A DNA stretch of 64,000 nucleotides, taken from the NCBI RefSeq assembly GCF_900199435.1, contig NZ_OAML01000002.1, positions 744,001 to 808,000 on the forward strand. The letters are read 5' to 3'. The notes under the pieces were generated by a model. The model saw nothing but the letters and a program-made list of their open reading frames with translations. It was not told where the DNA came from and did no database searches. This DNA comes from Pygmaiobacter massiliensis. Lineage in GTDB: Bacteria; Bacillota; Clostridia; Oscillospirales; Ruminococcaceae. The stretch's first letter is position 1. The number at the start of each line of letters is the position of its first letter. Positions 1-7,588 of the stretch are shown here, piece after piece. The translations under genes and the position numbers were made by a program.

Positions 1-306
1 GTAGCCGCAAGCAAGACCAGCATCCTTGTTGGAGAACTCGCTAAGCTGCTGCGGCAGAACGGCGTAGACATCGGCGAAAAGCGTTTGTTCGATTACCTGC
101 GCGACAATGGCTACCTTATCAAGCGCATTGGTACGGACCGCAACATGCCCACACAGCGCAGCGTTGATGCAGGCTGGTTCACAATTAAAGAAACTACCAT
201 TACTAGACCAGACGATGCGCCGTTAATCAACAAGACCCCAAAAGTCACCGGCAAAGGACAAGCATATTTTATCAACCTCTTTCTCTCTGGAAAGGCTAAA
301 TTTTAG
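1..306 (+). CDS. Phage antirepressor, KilAC-domain C-terminus (5' truncated by window)
   Basis: The reading frame is open from the first base of the window and ends with TAG at 304-306, so only the last 101 residues are seen. The segment with LRQNGVDIGEKRLFDYLRDN, GTDRNMPTQRS, the ITRPDDAPLINKTPKVTGKG stretch and the closing YFINLF is the KilAC domain of phage antirepressors, a DNA-binding C-terminal domain normally joined to an N-terminal Bro or Rha-type domain. That N-terminal part is outside the window. Its position at the start of an early operon fits a lysis-lysogeny regulator. The family call is strong; which N-terminal domain it carries cannot be said. Confidence 0.85.
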   Translation, partial: VAASKTSILVGELAKLLRQNGVDIGEKRLFDYLRDNGYLIKRIGTDRNMPTQRSVDAGWFTIKETTITRPDDAPLINKTPKVTGKGQAYFINLFLSGKAKF

Positions 307-369
307 CTGCTATCCAGATATTACCACAATCATTGTCCAATAAACAGGACTTTAGAAAGGACAAGCCAA

Positions 370-579
370 ATGCCAAGAGAAAAAGAATTATATCGTGATA
401 CGCTCGAAAGGTTGCGTTACATAGCTGAAAAGCAGTGCGGATTAAAATTGTTGTACAACTACGAAGAAGCTTCTAAAATGACAGGCTACAATATCGGCAC
501 ATTGCGAAACAACCCACAACGTTTTGGATTTCAAGACGCACGCGTCACTTTGGAGCGTTTGGCGAGGGCACTTACATGA
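370..579 (+). CDS. Small phage early protein, function unknown
   Basis: This 69-residue protein follows the antirepressor and is preceded by a good ribosome site (AGAAAGGACA, about 8 bases upstream). The middle part, EEASKMTGYNIGTLRNNPQRFG, resembles a small helix-turn-helix of the excisionase or MerR type, in which a helix reads TG and is followed by a short turn and a second helix. I infer possible DNA binding but see nothing diagnostic. The next ORF starts inside its stop codon (ATGA overlap), so the two are translationally coupled. Confidence 0.6.
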   Translation: MPREKELYRDTLERLRYIAEKQCGLKLLYNYEEASKMTGYNIGTLRNNPQRFGFQDARVTLERLARALT

Positions 580-749
580 AATGTGATTTAAATTGCTTAA
601 TGTGCACACGCCCGGAAGATAAGTGTACCGGCGGCAGCTATCGCAAAGCTACCCCATGGAAAGGCGCAACCAAAGCTGCGGACAAGCCCGCAATATCCGG
701 TCGTCAGATGCCCGCTAAAAACCGCTGTGGCCGGAGGATAGGCCGATGA
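576..749 (+). CDS. Small cysteine-containing phage protein, unknown
   Basis: A 57-residue ORF starting at the ATG that overlaps the previous stop. It opens with MKCDLNCLMCTRPEDKCTGG, which holds four cysteines in 17 residues and may bind a metal, then a basic tail ending RCGRRIGR. It overlaps the following ORF by the same ATGA arrangement, which supports it as a real gene in a tightly packed early operon. No family is recognised. Confidence 0.5.
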   Translation: MKCDLNCLMCTRPEDKCTGGSYRKATPWKGATKAADKPAISGRQMPAKNRCGRRIGR

Positions 750-1246
750 AGCGAAACTACTTATCGCTTGCCGCGGTCGCCCTGTTAGCCATAGGATTCG
801 CGCTTACTGCGCAAGGCTACGAGAGTGACACTCTACAAGCCCAATGACGCGCCGCAGTGCTTGAACGGCAATTAGACGAGGCAACAACTCAACACGCGCT
901 TATGGCTGCCCAGCTTGCGGACAAGCTACCTCTCGACACTGAATACATAGGTGAGTTTCTTACCACCAGCTATTGCAAAAACTGCCCTAAATGCGGCACC
1001 ACAGACATCTGTTATTCCGGCGAACCATTTGCAGCTGATGTGTCCTGTGCGCTGGCTAAATCAATGTTGGACAAGTACCCGCTCGGCACATGGCTTTATA
1101 TTGATGGCATTGGCATACGGCGCGTAAGTGACATCGGCGGCGGGGTTGCTGAAAATCAAATTGATGTAGCCGTGTCCGGCACGCATGAAGATGCGCTGAA
1201 CTGGGGCGGTTATGGTATGCACCGCGTATGGGTGCTGAAAGGATAG
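746..1246 (+). pseudogene. 3D-domain (double-psi beta-barrel) phage protein interrupted by in-frame TGA
   Basis: The frame opens at ATG 746 with a signal-peptide or membrane segment (NYLSLAAVALLAIGFALTAQ), stops at TGA 845-847, and continues in the same frame to TAG 1244-1246. The downstream part has a short coiled coil, then a 3D-type domain: FLTTSYCKNCPKC, PLGTWLYIDG, IGGGVAENQIDVAV and a final HRVWVL. 3D domains occur in cell-wall-active proteins of Firmicutes phages. GTG 857 could restart translation but would lose the export segment. A C-to-T change (CGA to TGA) would explain the stop. The stop is followed by C, a leaky context, so readthrough cannot be excluded. Confidence 0.75.
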
Positions 1247-1251
1247 TGAAA

Positions 1252-1425
1252 ATGGAAACCGTTAGCCCTCTAGCTTTTATTCTACTGCTTGCCATGCAGC
1301 CCACAAACCGCGTGCTGTGGTTGCTGCTGCTCTTTGCCGCTGGTATCTGCACCTACATATTCACAATCGCAGAAAAAGAAAAATCGCCTGCACGGGCTGG
1401 AACCCCGCACAAGCGAAATAGGTAA
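1252..1425 (+). CDS. Small phage membrane protein, unknown
   Basis: The ATG at 1252 follows GAAAGG at proper spacing, and is preferred over GTG 1246 and the farther upstream start. The 57 residues include a hydrophobic stretch (VLWLLLLFAAGICTYIFTIA), enough for one membrane span, and a basic C-terminus ending TPHKRNR, predicted cytoplasmic. It sits directly behind the 3D-domain gene, so a link to the envelope is possible but unproven. Confidence 0.5.
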   Translation: METVSPLAFILLLAMQPTNRVLWLLLLFAAGICTYIFTIAEKEKSPARAGTPHKRNR

Positions 1426-1473
1426 GACTGGGAGTCTTGCCTTCATATTAAAACGAAATGGAGGATTTGTCAA

Positions 1474-1584
1474 ATGTCACAAACCGAATTTGTAGAATCC
1501 TTGGACACCAAAAACCTCACTCCCATCGAAATTGGTGGAGAGTACGACCCATTTAGAAAGGACGATACATATGAAACTATTTGA
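1474..1584 (+). CDS. Very small phage ORF, unknown
   Basis: A 36-residue ORF with an acidic sequence beginning MSQTEFVESLDTKNLTP. It is preceded by GGAGG (GAAATGGAGGATTTGTCAA) at workable spacing and its end overlaps the start of the Gp157 gene by 14 bases. The strong ribosome site is the main evidence; there is no recognisable domain. Confidence 0.45.
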   Translation: MSQTEFVESLDTKNLTPIEIGGEYDPFRKDDTYETI

Positions 1585-2032
1585 AATTGATGCAAAAATT
1601 GCCGCTCTTATTGACACCGAAACCGGTGAAATTGCGGACTTTGAAGCGTTTGAAGCGCTGAACATGGAAAAAGAGCAAAAGGTCGAAAACATCGCTTTGG
1701 CATATAAAAACGCTCTTTCCGACGCAGAAGCGCTTAAGGCTGAAAAAAACTCTTTCGCGGAGCGTGAGAAAAGCGCCAAGGCAAACGCCGACCGGCTTAA
1801 AGCATACCTTGATTTCGCTTTAGGCGGTGCTGGGTTCAAAACTCCAAAAGTCAACATCAGCTACCGCAAAAGCACTGCCTTGGTAGTTGATGATATTTCC
1901 AAAATCCCTGCAAATTATCTTGTCACTAAGCCGGCCGAGGCAGACAAAACAGCATTGAAAGCTGCAATTTCCGATGGCGCTGAAATTGGCGGTTGCCATA
2001 TCGAAGAGCGCCAGAACATTCAAGTAAAGTGA
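1571..2032 (+). CDS. Siphovirus Gp157 family protein
   Basis: The start is the ATG after AGAAAGGACG, giving 153 residues; an upstream in-frame ATG at 1532 lacks a ribosome site. The protein is a long charged coiled coil (about residues 30-95, many Lys, Glu, Ala) followed by SYRKSTALVVDDISKIPANYL and a last segment ending CHIEERQNIQVK. This is the Siphovirus Gp157 family, found next to phage recombination genes and linked in Streptococcus phage Sfi work to phage resistance. Its molecular role is not established. It is first in the recombination-replication block. Confidence 0.85.
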   Translation: MKLFEIDAKIAALIDTETGEIADFEAFEALNMEKEQKVENIALAYKNALSDAEALKAEKNSFAEREKSAKANADRLKAYLDFALGGAGFKTPKVNISYRKSTALVVDDISKIPANYLVTKPAEADKTALKAAISDGAEIGGCHIEERQNIQVK

Positions 2033-2042
2033 GGTGTGCTCA

Positions 2043-2645
2043 ATGGAAAAGATGGAGATTTATAACTCTTCCAGAAAAGTTCCCGAAGAAGCCATCAAGC
2101 CAATCGCCGGCGGAAAACTGAAAGGCAAAAGCGACATTAACCCCATGTGGAGAATCAAAAAGCTTACTGAACTGTTTGGACCGTGCGGAATTGGCTGGAA
2201 ATACGATATTGTTCGTCAATGGGAAATTTCAGGTGCAGCCGGCGAAGTCATGGCATTTTGCAATATCCATCTTTACTACGCACAAGATGGAACATGGTCT
2301 GACCCAATCCCTGGCACTGGCGGTTCCACACTGGTTGCGCTTGAAAGAGGCGGTCTAGTGTCAAGCGATGAAGCTTATAAAATGGCTCTTACGGACGCGA
2401 TTTCAGTTGCAGCAAAAGCGTTGGGGGTTGCAGCGGATGTGTATTTTGAAAAAGATCCTACCAAATACAGCGGCCGTCCTGATGCTCAACCGCCTGTTCC
2501 AAAAGAAACGATTAAATGCAAAACCTGTGGCGCTGTAATCAAAGACACAAAAAAGGGCGGCAAGATTGTTACGGCTGCGGATGTTGCAAAAAGTCTTAAC
2601 GGCCAGTGCCCTGACTGCTGGCGGAAAGCACAAGGCGGCGCATGA
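2043..2645 (+). CDS. Rad52/Sak-like single-strand annealing protein
   Basis: The 200-residue protein starts at ATG 2043 after GAGGTG. Early residues carry NPMWRIKKLTELFGPCGIGW, followed by short beta strands and GGLVSSDEAYKMALTDAISVAAKALG, the layout of the phage Rad52/22 (Sak-type) annealing proteins. The C-terminus adds a zinc-ribbon-like part (CKTCG near residue 160 and CPDCW near 192). Such proteins anneal complementary single strands and work with phage SSB; an SSB gene lies 800 bases downstream. Assignment to Rad52-like is fairly sure; the exact subfamily is not. Confidence 0.75.
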   Translation: MEKMEIYNSSRKVPEEAIKPIAGGKLKGKSDINPMWRIKKLTELFGPCGIGWKYDIVRQWEISGAAGEVMAFCNIHLYYAQDGTWSDPIPGTGGSTLVALERGGLVSSDEAYKMALTDAISVAAKALGVAADVYFEKDPTKYSGRPDAQPPVPKETIKCKTCGAVIKDTKKGGKIVTAADVAKSLNGQCPDCWRKAQGGA

Positions 2646-3148
2646 AAATCTGTACATTCAAATTCAAGCCGAAAGACTTCAATCTAGCGATTGAACGTTT
2701 AAAGTGGGCCATCAAAGACTTAGACCAGGACAAGCCTTTGGACGTTCTACTGGAAACCCACAATGAAAAGCGCAGCTTAGATGCAAATGCTTACCTTTGG
2801 GTGCTGATTGGCGAAATCGCCCGCGAAACCCAAAAGAAGAAAGAAGAAGTGTACCGCGAAGAAATAAAAGAACTTGGCGGCAACTACGACACTGTGTGCG
2901 CCACGCAAAAGGCGGTGGGGCAGCTTTGCGGACACTGGGAGGCAAAGGGGCTGGGCTGGATTGCCGAGCGGTTTGAAAGCAAGATTGAGGGCTGCGAGAA
3001 CGTCAACCTTTATTATGGCTCTTCGGTTTACGACACAGCGCAGATGGCGCGGCTGATTGACAACGTTGTACAGGATGCGCGTGCGCTTGGAATCGAAACC
3101 ATGACACCCAAAGAGCTTTCTCTTTTAAAGGAGGATTGGCATGGATAG
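2642..3148 (+). CDS. NinB/Orf-like phage recombination protein
   Basis: The ATG overlaps the stop of the annealing protein (GCGCATGA). The 168 residues contain HNEKRSLDANAYLWVLIGEIA, the same pattern as RSLDQNRKLW in lambda NinB (Orf), a recombination mediator that binds SSB and single-stranded DNA. A middle region (YYGSSVYDTAQMARLIDNVV) resembles the second half of the family. Location between an annealing protein and SSB supports a recombination role. The link to NinB is by motif only. Confidence 0.6.
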   Translation: MKICTFKFKPKDFNLAIERLKWAIKDLDQDKPLDVLLETHNEKRSLDANAYLWVLIGEIARETQKKKEEVYREEIKELGGNYDTVCATQKAVGQLCGHWEAKGLGWIAERFESKIEGCENVNLYYGSSVYDTAQMARLIDNVVQDARALGIETMTPKELSLLKEDWHG

Positions 3149-3440
3149 CATTGTGCAATTTGATACTTCCGTCTGCTGGCTTTGCGATAGATTCGCTACA
3201 TACGGCCAACCGCTGGACAAGCACCACTGCTTCGGCGGTGCTTACCGCAAAAAAAGTGAAGCTTTAGGCTTGTTTGTCTACCTGCACCACGACGAGTGCC
3301 ACATCTTTGGCAAAGACAGCGCGCACCAAAGTGCTGAAACCGCACTAAAAATCAAGCAAGCGGCACAGCTTGCAGCAATGCAACAGTATGGATGGAGCAC
3401 CGATGATTTCATCCGTGAATTCGGAAAGAACTACCTTTAG
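3141..3440 (+). CDS. Small HNH-like / zinc-binding phage protein
   Basis: This 99-residue protein overlaps the NinB-like gene by 8 bases. It shows CWLCD, then DKHHCFGGAYRKKSE, then LHHDECHIFG, a pattern of Cys pairs and His residues like a treble-clef HNH or Ref-type nuclease. Such small proteins recur in recombination clusters of Firmicutes phages and are usually left unnamed. Nuclease activity is an inference from the ligand pattern alone. Confidence 0.6.
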   Translation: MDSIVQFDTSVCWLCDRFATYGQPLDKHHCFGGAYRKKSEALGLFVYLHHDECHIFGKDSAHQSAETALKIKQAAQLAAMQQYGWSTDDFIREFGKNYL

Positions 3441-3450
3441 GAGGATATAA

Positions 3451-3879
3451 ATGCTTAATATCAGCGCTCTCATGGGCCGCCTTACGGCAGACCCCGAACT
3501 CCGGCGCACACCCAATGGTGTGTCCGTTACAACATTCACTATCGCGGTAGAGCGTACATATACCCCGCAAGGGCAAGAAAAACAAGCGGATTTCATCGAC
3601 ATTGTAGCATGGAGAAACACTGCCGAGTTTGTTTGCAAGTATTTCAGTAAAGGCAGAATGATTGCGCTGAACGGCAGCATTCAAACCCGCCTCTACGAGG
3701 ACAAAGAGGGCCATAAACGCAAAGCCTTTGAGGTGATGGCCGATAACGTGTTTTTCTGCGGCGACAAAGCCCCTGCACAGGCATCCGCCGATATTTCACG
3801 AGAGGCTGCTCCTGCTTTTGCACAAGGCCAAAGCGATGATTTTGCGGTGTGCGACGACAACGCGGATCTCCCGTTTTAA
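3451..3879 (+). CDS. ssb: Phage single-stranded DNA-binding protein
   Basis: A 142-residue OB-fold SSB: MLNISALMGRLTADPELRRT at the start, FTIAVERTY, then DFIDIVAWRNTAEFVCKYFSKG. The variable linker ends with the acidic tip DDNADLPF, the classical site for docking recombination and replication partners. Ribosome site AGGAGG lies 8 bases before the ATG. It would coat phage single-stranded DNA and feed the annealing and helicase proteins encoded around it. Confidence 0.95.
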   Translation: MLNISALMGRLTADPELRRTPNGVSVTTFTIAVERTYTPQGQEKQADFIDIVAWRNTAEFVCKYFSKGRMIALNGSIQTRLYEDKEGHKRKAFEVMADNVFFCGDKAPAQASADISREAAPAFAQGQSDDFAVCDDNADLPF

Positions 3880-3891
3880 GGCGGTGAAAAC

Positions 3892-4626
3892 ATGGATTAC
3901 AGCTTTAACGGCGAAATAGCTGCCATGTACGGTGTGGATGAAGCCGTTTTCATCCACAACCTGTACTGGTGGATTAAAAAGAACAAAGCAAACGGAAAGA
4001 ATTTTCATGACGATGCGTACTGGACGTATAACAGTGTGGCGGCATGGAGCGAACTGTTCCCGTTTTGGACAAAAGAAAAAATCAGAAGAATTTCAGAGCG
4101 GCTCGTAAAGGCCGGGGCAATCAAGGTTGGAAATTACAATGCGGCAAAATACGACCATACCAAGTGGTACGCACTCGCCAATTCGATTTGGCAAATATAC
4201 CAATTCGATTTGGCAGAACCGCCAAAAGGAAATGGCAGAACTGCCGAACCTATACCAGATAGTAAACCAGATGGTAAACAAAATAGTAAACCAGATGTTA
4301 AAGGCACGACACCAGAAAACGATTTGGACGGATTCCCACCGGAAGTCAAAACAGCACTACTTGACTGGTTCACCTACAAAGCAGAGCGAAAAGAATCGTA
4401 TAAACCAAAGGGCAGAGAGAGCTTCCTTTCCTCTGTCAGAAACAAACTAAAACAGTACAAGCCTGCCGCCGTAGTTGATGTGATTCAAAATTCAATGGCA
4501 AACAACTGGAAAGGCGTAATCTGGGACACAATCGACAAGACCGCGGTTGCAACGGCTGAACCTGTGCTGATACCAAAAACAGAAAAGGACTTCTTCGAGA
4601 TGACCCCGGAAGAAATGTTCGGATAG
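3892..4626 (+). CDS. Phage replication initiator, winged-helix (DnaD/O-like)
   Basis: The 244-residue protein has an N-terminal winged-helix part (about 1-100: YGVDEAVFIHNLYWWI, WTKEKIRRISERLVKAGAI), a low-complexity linker (about 95-145) and a C-terminal helical part ending EMTPEEMFG, like DnaD-type and lambda O-type initiators that bind the origin and load helicase. The DnaB-type gene follows 8 bases later. The linker DNA carries two 16-base direct repeats and three 12-base tandem repeats, so the origin may lie inside this gene, as lambda ori lies inside O. The function is inferred from domain order and context. Confidence 0.75.
   Translation: MDYSFNGEIAAMYGVDEAVFIHNLYWWIKKNKANGKNFHDDAYWTYNSVAAWSELFPFWTKEKIRRISERLVKAGAIKVGNYNAAKYDHTKWYALANSIWQIYQFDLAEPPKGNGRTAEPIPDSKPDGKQNSKPDVKGTTPENDLDGFPPEVKTALLDWFTYKAERKESYKPKGRESFLSSVRNKLKQYKPAAVVDVIQNSMANNWKGVIWDTIDKTAVATAEPVLIPKTEKDFFEMTPEEMFG
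4178..4296 (+). repeat. Iteron-like repeats inside the initiator gene (candidate phage origin)
   Basis: CCAATTCGATTTGGCA occurs exactly at 4178-4193 and 4200-4215, 22 bases apart (two helical turns), and is nearly palindromic. A small hairpin TTTGGC/GCCAAA and a second GGCAG/CTGCC follow. Then three 12-base units in tandem lie at 4261-4272, 4273-4284 and 4285-4296 (AGTAAACCAGAT, GGTAAACAAAAT, AGTAAACCAGAT). The repeats encode the hydrophilic linker of the initiator. The layout matches origins nested in lambda-O-type genes; origin function is inferred. Confidence 0.6.
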
Positions 4627-4634
4627 GAGGGGCA

Positions 4635-5873
4635 ATGAACGCAATAGACGCAGAAAGAGCTGTGCTCGGCTGTATGCTCCTGTTCCCAGCTGAAACCGAA
4701 AGCGTTTACCGCAGACTGTCCCCGAAGATGTTCAGCGCAGAGCCGCTCGGTGTGATGTTTAACTGCTGCATGAAGCTGCATAAGCAGAATATGCCGGTTG
4801 ATGTGGTCACCGTGATTTCAAAACTTGGCGATGATTACAAGGTATTGATTGCAACGTGCGCGGAAACTGTACCAGCCGCCTCTAGGTTCGATTTTTATTG
4901 CGACCTAGTGTTAGACGCTTGGCGGGTCAGAGAAATGAAACAGGCGGCTATGGAGATTGCCACGGACGAGCTAGGCTCGGAAGAGATAATCCAGCGGCTG
5001 TCAGATGTGTTAGCCCGACAGAATGTAATCAACTCCACGCTCGAGGATTCCACGGCAAAAGACTTTACACAAGGCGCGATAGCTTTTCTGGAAAGTATGT
5101 ATCAGCCAGATACTTCAATCAAGACTGGCTGGCAGCAGTTTGACCGCGTGGTTGGAGGGCTACAAAGAAAATCGGTTTATGTTATCTCTGCTCGACCAGG
5201 CAAAGGCAAAACGGACTTCGCGTTGCAGATAGCTACAAAGGTTTCAATGTCACACCGGACAGTGTATTGCAGCATGGAAATGCCTACCACGCAGCTGATG
5301 CAAAGAATTGCAGCAAGAGCGACACGGATCAACTCAACGAAAATTCGCGACAAGGCGTTATCGCAGGATGAACAAGTCAAGGTTACGCGAGCCATGGAGC
5401 TGATGGCAGAACACTGCAAAGTGGTTTTTGACGAAGCATCCATGATTACATCCGAGTTTGTTGAAGAACGCATTTTGAAATACAAGCCAGATGTTATCTT
5501 CATCGACCATTTGGGGCTGATGGACAAGGGCAATAAAAAAAACCAGTGGGAAGCCGTTGCAGAAGTCACGCATAGGCTCAAGGCGCTGGCCATGATGCAC
5601 AACGTTGCAGTAGTCGAGCTGGTACAGCTAAACCGCGCCACGGACGGCAGAAAGGCCACACAGGGTGACTTATACGGTGGTGCTTCGGTGGAGCAGGACG
5701 CTGATGCAATATTCGCGCTGAACGTTGAACCGATTGAAAGATTTCTTGACGGTGACGAAAGCGTGGGTGTGACAGTGGACGTTATGAAAAACAGACATGG
5801 TGGCGTGGGCGAAATGCAGTTTGCATGGCAGCCGCAATACCACAACTACATACCAATGGAGGTTGACCGATGA
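4635..5873 (+). CDS. DnaB-type replicative DNA helicase
   Basis: A 412-residue helicase. Residues 1-95 form the DnaB N-terminal helical domain (DAERAVLGCMLLFPAE) and about 160-405 the RecA-like ATPase. The Walker A is SARPGKGKTD near 185-194, followed by YCSMEMPTTQLMQRI, the Walker B region PDVIFIDHLGLM, and a Gly-Gly-Ala-Ser-Val-Glu-Gln-Asp motif near the arginine-finger region. It unwinds phage DNA in the 5' to 3' direction and is presumably loaded by the upstream winged-helix initiator. It is somewhat shorter than host DnaB (about 440). No intein is present. The next gene overlaps by 4 bases. Confidence 0.93.
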   Translation: MNAIDAERAVLGCMLLFPAETESVYRRLSPKMFSAEPLGVMFNCCMKLHKQNMPVDVVTVISKLGDDYKVLIATCAETVPAASRFDFYCDLVLDAWRVREMKQAAMEIATDELGSEEIIQRLSDVLARQNVINSTLEDSTAKDFTQGAIAFLESMYQPDTSIKTGWQQFDRVVGGLQRKSVYVISARPGKGKTDFALQIATKVSMSHRTVYCSMEMPTTQLMQRIAARATRINSTKIRDKALSQDEQVKVTRAMELMAEHCKVVFDEASMITSEFVEERILKYKPDVIFIDHLGLMDKGNKKNQWEAVAEVTHRLKALAMMHNVAVVELVQLNRATDGRKATQGDLYGGASVEQDADAIFALNVEPIERFLDGDESVGVTVDVMKNRHGGVGEMQFAWQPQYHNYIPMEVDR

Positions 5874-6238
5874 AAATCACGCTGAAAGGTGTACCGCCTA
5901 GCCTTAATCAAACGGCTGGGCGAAAAAACCGGTGGGATTACATAGAAACCAAAAAAGAGTGGACGCGGGCGGCTTATTATGCCTGCAAAGTCTCACCCGA
6001 CCGGCCGCAAGAACCATTTTCCAAAGCTATGGTGCGTATCGATTATTTCTTTAAAGACGCTCGACGGCACGATGCAGATAACTACAGCGGAAAATATTTT
6101 ATGGACGGGCTGACAACGGCAGGGGTAATCAAAGACGATGACTTAAGCCATATATCGGTTAGTATCCATGGGCATATTGACCGCAAGAACCCAAGAACAG
6201 AAATTACGGTCGTAAAAATGTGGGAGGAAACAGCATGA
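5870..6238 (+). CDS. RusA-like Holliday junction resolvase
   Basis: A 122-residue protein with the RusA pattern: VPPSLNQ near the N-terminus, RRHDADNYSGKYFMDGL at 65-81 and KDDDLSHI at 88-95. The aspartates at about 68, 70, 79 and 89-91 correspond to the metal-binding acidic patch of RusA. RusA enzymes cut Holliday junctions and branched phage DNA before packaging. The ATG overlaps the helicase stop (GATGA). The length equals the usual 115-130 of the family. Confidence 0.92.
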   Translation: MKITLKGVPPSLNQTAGRKNRWDYIETKKEWTRAAYYACKVSPDRPQEPFSKAMVRIDYFFKDARRHDADNYSGKYFMDGLTTAGVIKDDDLSHISVSIHGHIDRKNPRTEITVVKMWEETA

Positions 6239-6393
6239 GGTGCTATGAGCTGAAAAAGTGCAGCGAGTGCGCAAAGAAATCCACCTGTAGGTTTCCCGAA
6301 GTACCGGAGGGTGTGTATCGCTTTAAACCTGCGGGGCCGGTCAATCTGGATAGCCTAAAGTATCGTTCAAAAGATTGGGGGTTCCGGGCGTGA
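6235..6393 (+). CDS. Small four-cysteine phage protein, unknown
   Basis: This 52-residue ORF overlaps the RusA stop by 4 bases (ATGA) and its own stop overlaps the GTG start of the methyltransferase. The N-terminus MRCYELKKCSECAKKSTC has four cysteines, possibly a small zinc site. Translational coupling on both sides supports it. No family is recognised. Confidence 0.55.
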   Translation: MRCYELKKCSECAKKSTCRFPEVPEGVYRFKPAGPVNLDSLKYRSKDWGFRA

Positions 6394-7187
6394 AAATAAA
6401 AGCAGAGCTATACCACGACAATTTTCAGAACTATAAGCGATATGGAGTACCGAAAGCACAATTGGTTATCGCGGATATTCCTTACAATTTGGGAGCAAAC
6501 GCTTATGCTTCCAGCACTGAATGGTACATAAACGGAGACAACAAACAGGGCGAGAGCAAAAAAGCTGGGAAAGCTTTTTTCAACACCGACAACAATTTTA
6601 AAATTGCAGAATATATGCACTTTTGCAGCCGGCTACTTATCAACGAACCAAAAGAAAAAGGGAAAGCCCCGGCCATGATTGTATTCTGCGCTTTCGACCA
6701 AATCCCTATGGTGATGGATTACGGGAAACGATACGGATTTAAAAACAGCTACCCCATATTTTTCATCAAGAACTACTCCGCCCAAGTGTTAAAGGCGAAT
6801 ATGAAAATTGTAGGAGCCACCGAACACGCAGTAGTGTTGTATCGCGACAAGCTGCCAAAATTCAACAACGGCGGCCATATGGTTTTCAATTGGTTTGATT
6901 GGAAACGGGATAGCACAAAAGATTATCCCAAAATTCACCCTACGCAGAAGCCGGTAAGTGTATTGAAACGATTGATTGAAATATTCACCGACGAAGGCGA
7001 TGTTGTAATTGATCCGTGTGCGGGAAGCGGTTCAACCTTAAGAGCTGCATATGAACTCGGACGCCACAGCTATGGGTTTGAGGTGGACAAAGCATTTTAT
7101 ACTGCAGCTCAAGAAAAGATGCTCCAACCAATGAAACAAAAACCGATAGTTGAACAGCTCGGGTTAGACGGGAGGTGTGGCGCATGA
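6390..7187 (+). CDS. Phage DNA (N4/N6) methyltransferase
   Basis: Starting at GTG 6390 the protein has 265 residues. The catalytic motif IV appears first as DIPYNLG (about 29-35), a DPPY variant, and the SAM-binding motif comes late as DPCAGSGSTLRAA (about 215), preceded by HPTQKP. This order is the beta class of amino methyltransferases that methylate adenine N6 or cytosine N4. No restriction enzyme gene is adjacent, so it is an orphan, probably protecting phage DNA from host restriction or tuning expression. Target sequence cannot be told. Confidence 0.88.
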   Translation: MKIKAELYHDNFQNYKRYGVPKAQLVIADIPYNLGANAYASSTEWYINGDNKQGESKKAGKAFFNTDNNFKIAEYMHFCSRLLINEPKEKGKAPAMIVFCAFDQIPMVMDYGKRYGFKNSYPIFFIKNYSAQVLKANMKIVGATEHAVVLYRDKLPKFNNGGHMVFNWFDWKRDSTKDYPKIHPTQKPVSVLKRLIEIFTDEGDVVIDPCAGSGSTLRAAYELGRHSYGFEVDKAFYTAAQEKMLQPMKQKPIVEQLGLDGRCGA

Positions 7188-7480
7188 AAGCCAGAACCGT
7201 ACTTAGCAATAACATTAAGTAGCTTGCCATAGAAACCGCAAACCGTGAGGTGGACAAGCAAGCGCGAGATATCACCAGACGCAACATCTATATGTTTTGC
7301 CTTGCCCTGCACAACGTGGGAATCAGTAGCAAAACCCTTATGCGCGCAATTGATAACCTCAACGAGCAGGTTGTACCTGCATACGGCGAGTATAGACGCG
7401 ATGGCGTGGCCGATGCTGCACTGGCGCAGGCTGTTGCTGCTATTGGGCTGCCGGTGGAACAGATGGAGAGCGAACTTTAA
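7184..7480 (+). pseudogene. Phage protein interrupted by in-frame TAG, unknown function
   Basis: The frame opens at ATG 7184, which overlaps the methyltransferase stop, and reads MKARTVLSNNIK, then TAG 7220-7222, then LAIETANREVDKQARDITRRN and on to TAA 7478-7480. The continuous product would be 98 residues, mostly helical. CAG to TAG would account for the stop. GTG 7250 could restart but has no good ribosome site. No domain is recognised. The stop is followed by C, as in the interrupted 3D gene. Confidence 0.65.
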
Positions 7481-7588
7481 CAACACCCGGAACGGTCTAC
7501 AAGGCCAGCCGACCGCTTGCCTCCTAGCGCCGGTGCTGCCCTGCTTAAGGGTGGCTGATGTTCCGATTTTAGAAAGGATGGAGATTTA

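Noticed and set aside
746-7480. Stop-codon reassignment (TGA or TAG recoded) by the phage
   Set aside because: Only one internal TGA and one internal TAG are seen, many other genes end normally at TGA, TAG and TAA, and no suppressor tRNA with anticodon TCA or CTA is present.
7481-7588. Small gene in the gap after the interrupted ORF
   Set aside because: Short frames exist but none has a ribosome site or overlaps in the coupled fashion seen for its neighbours.
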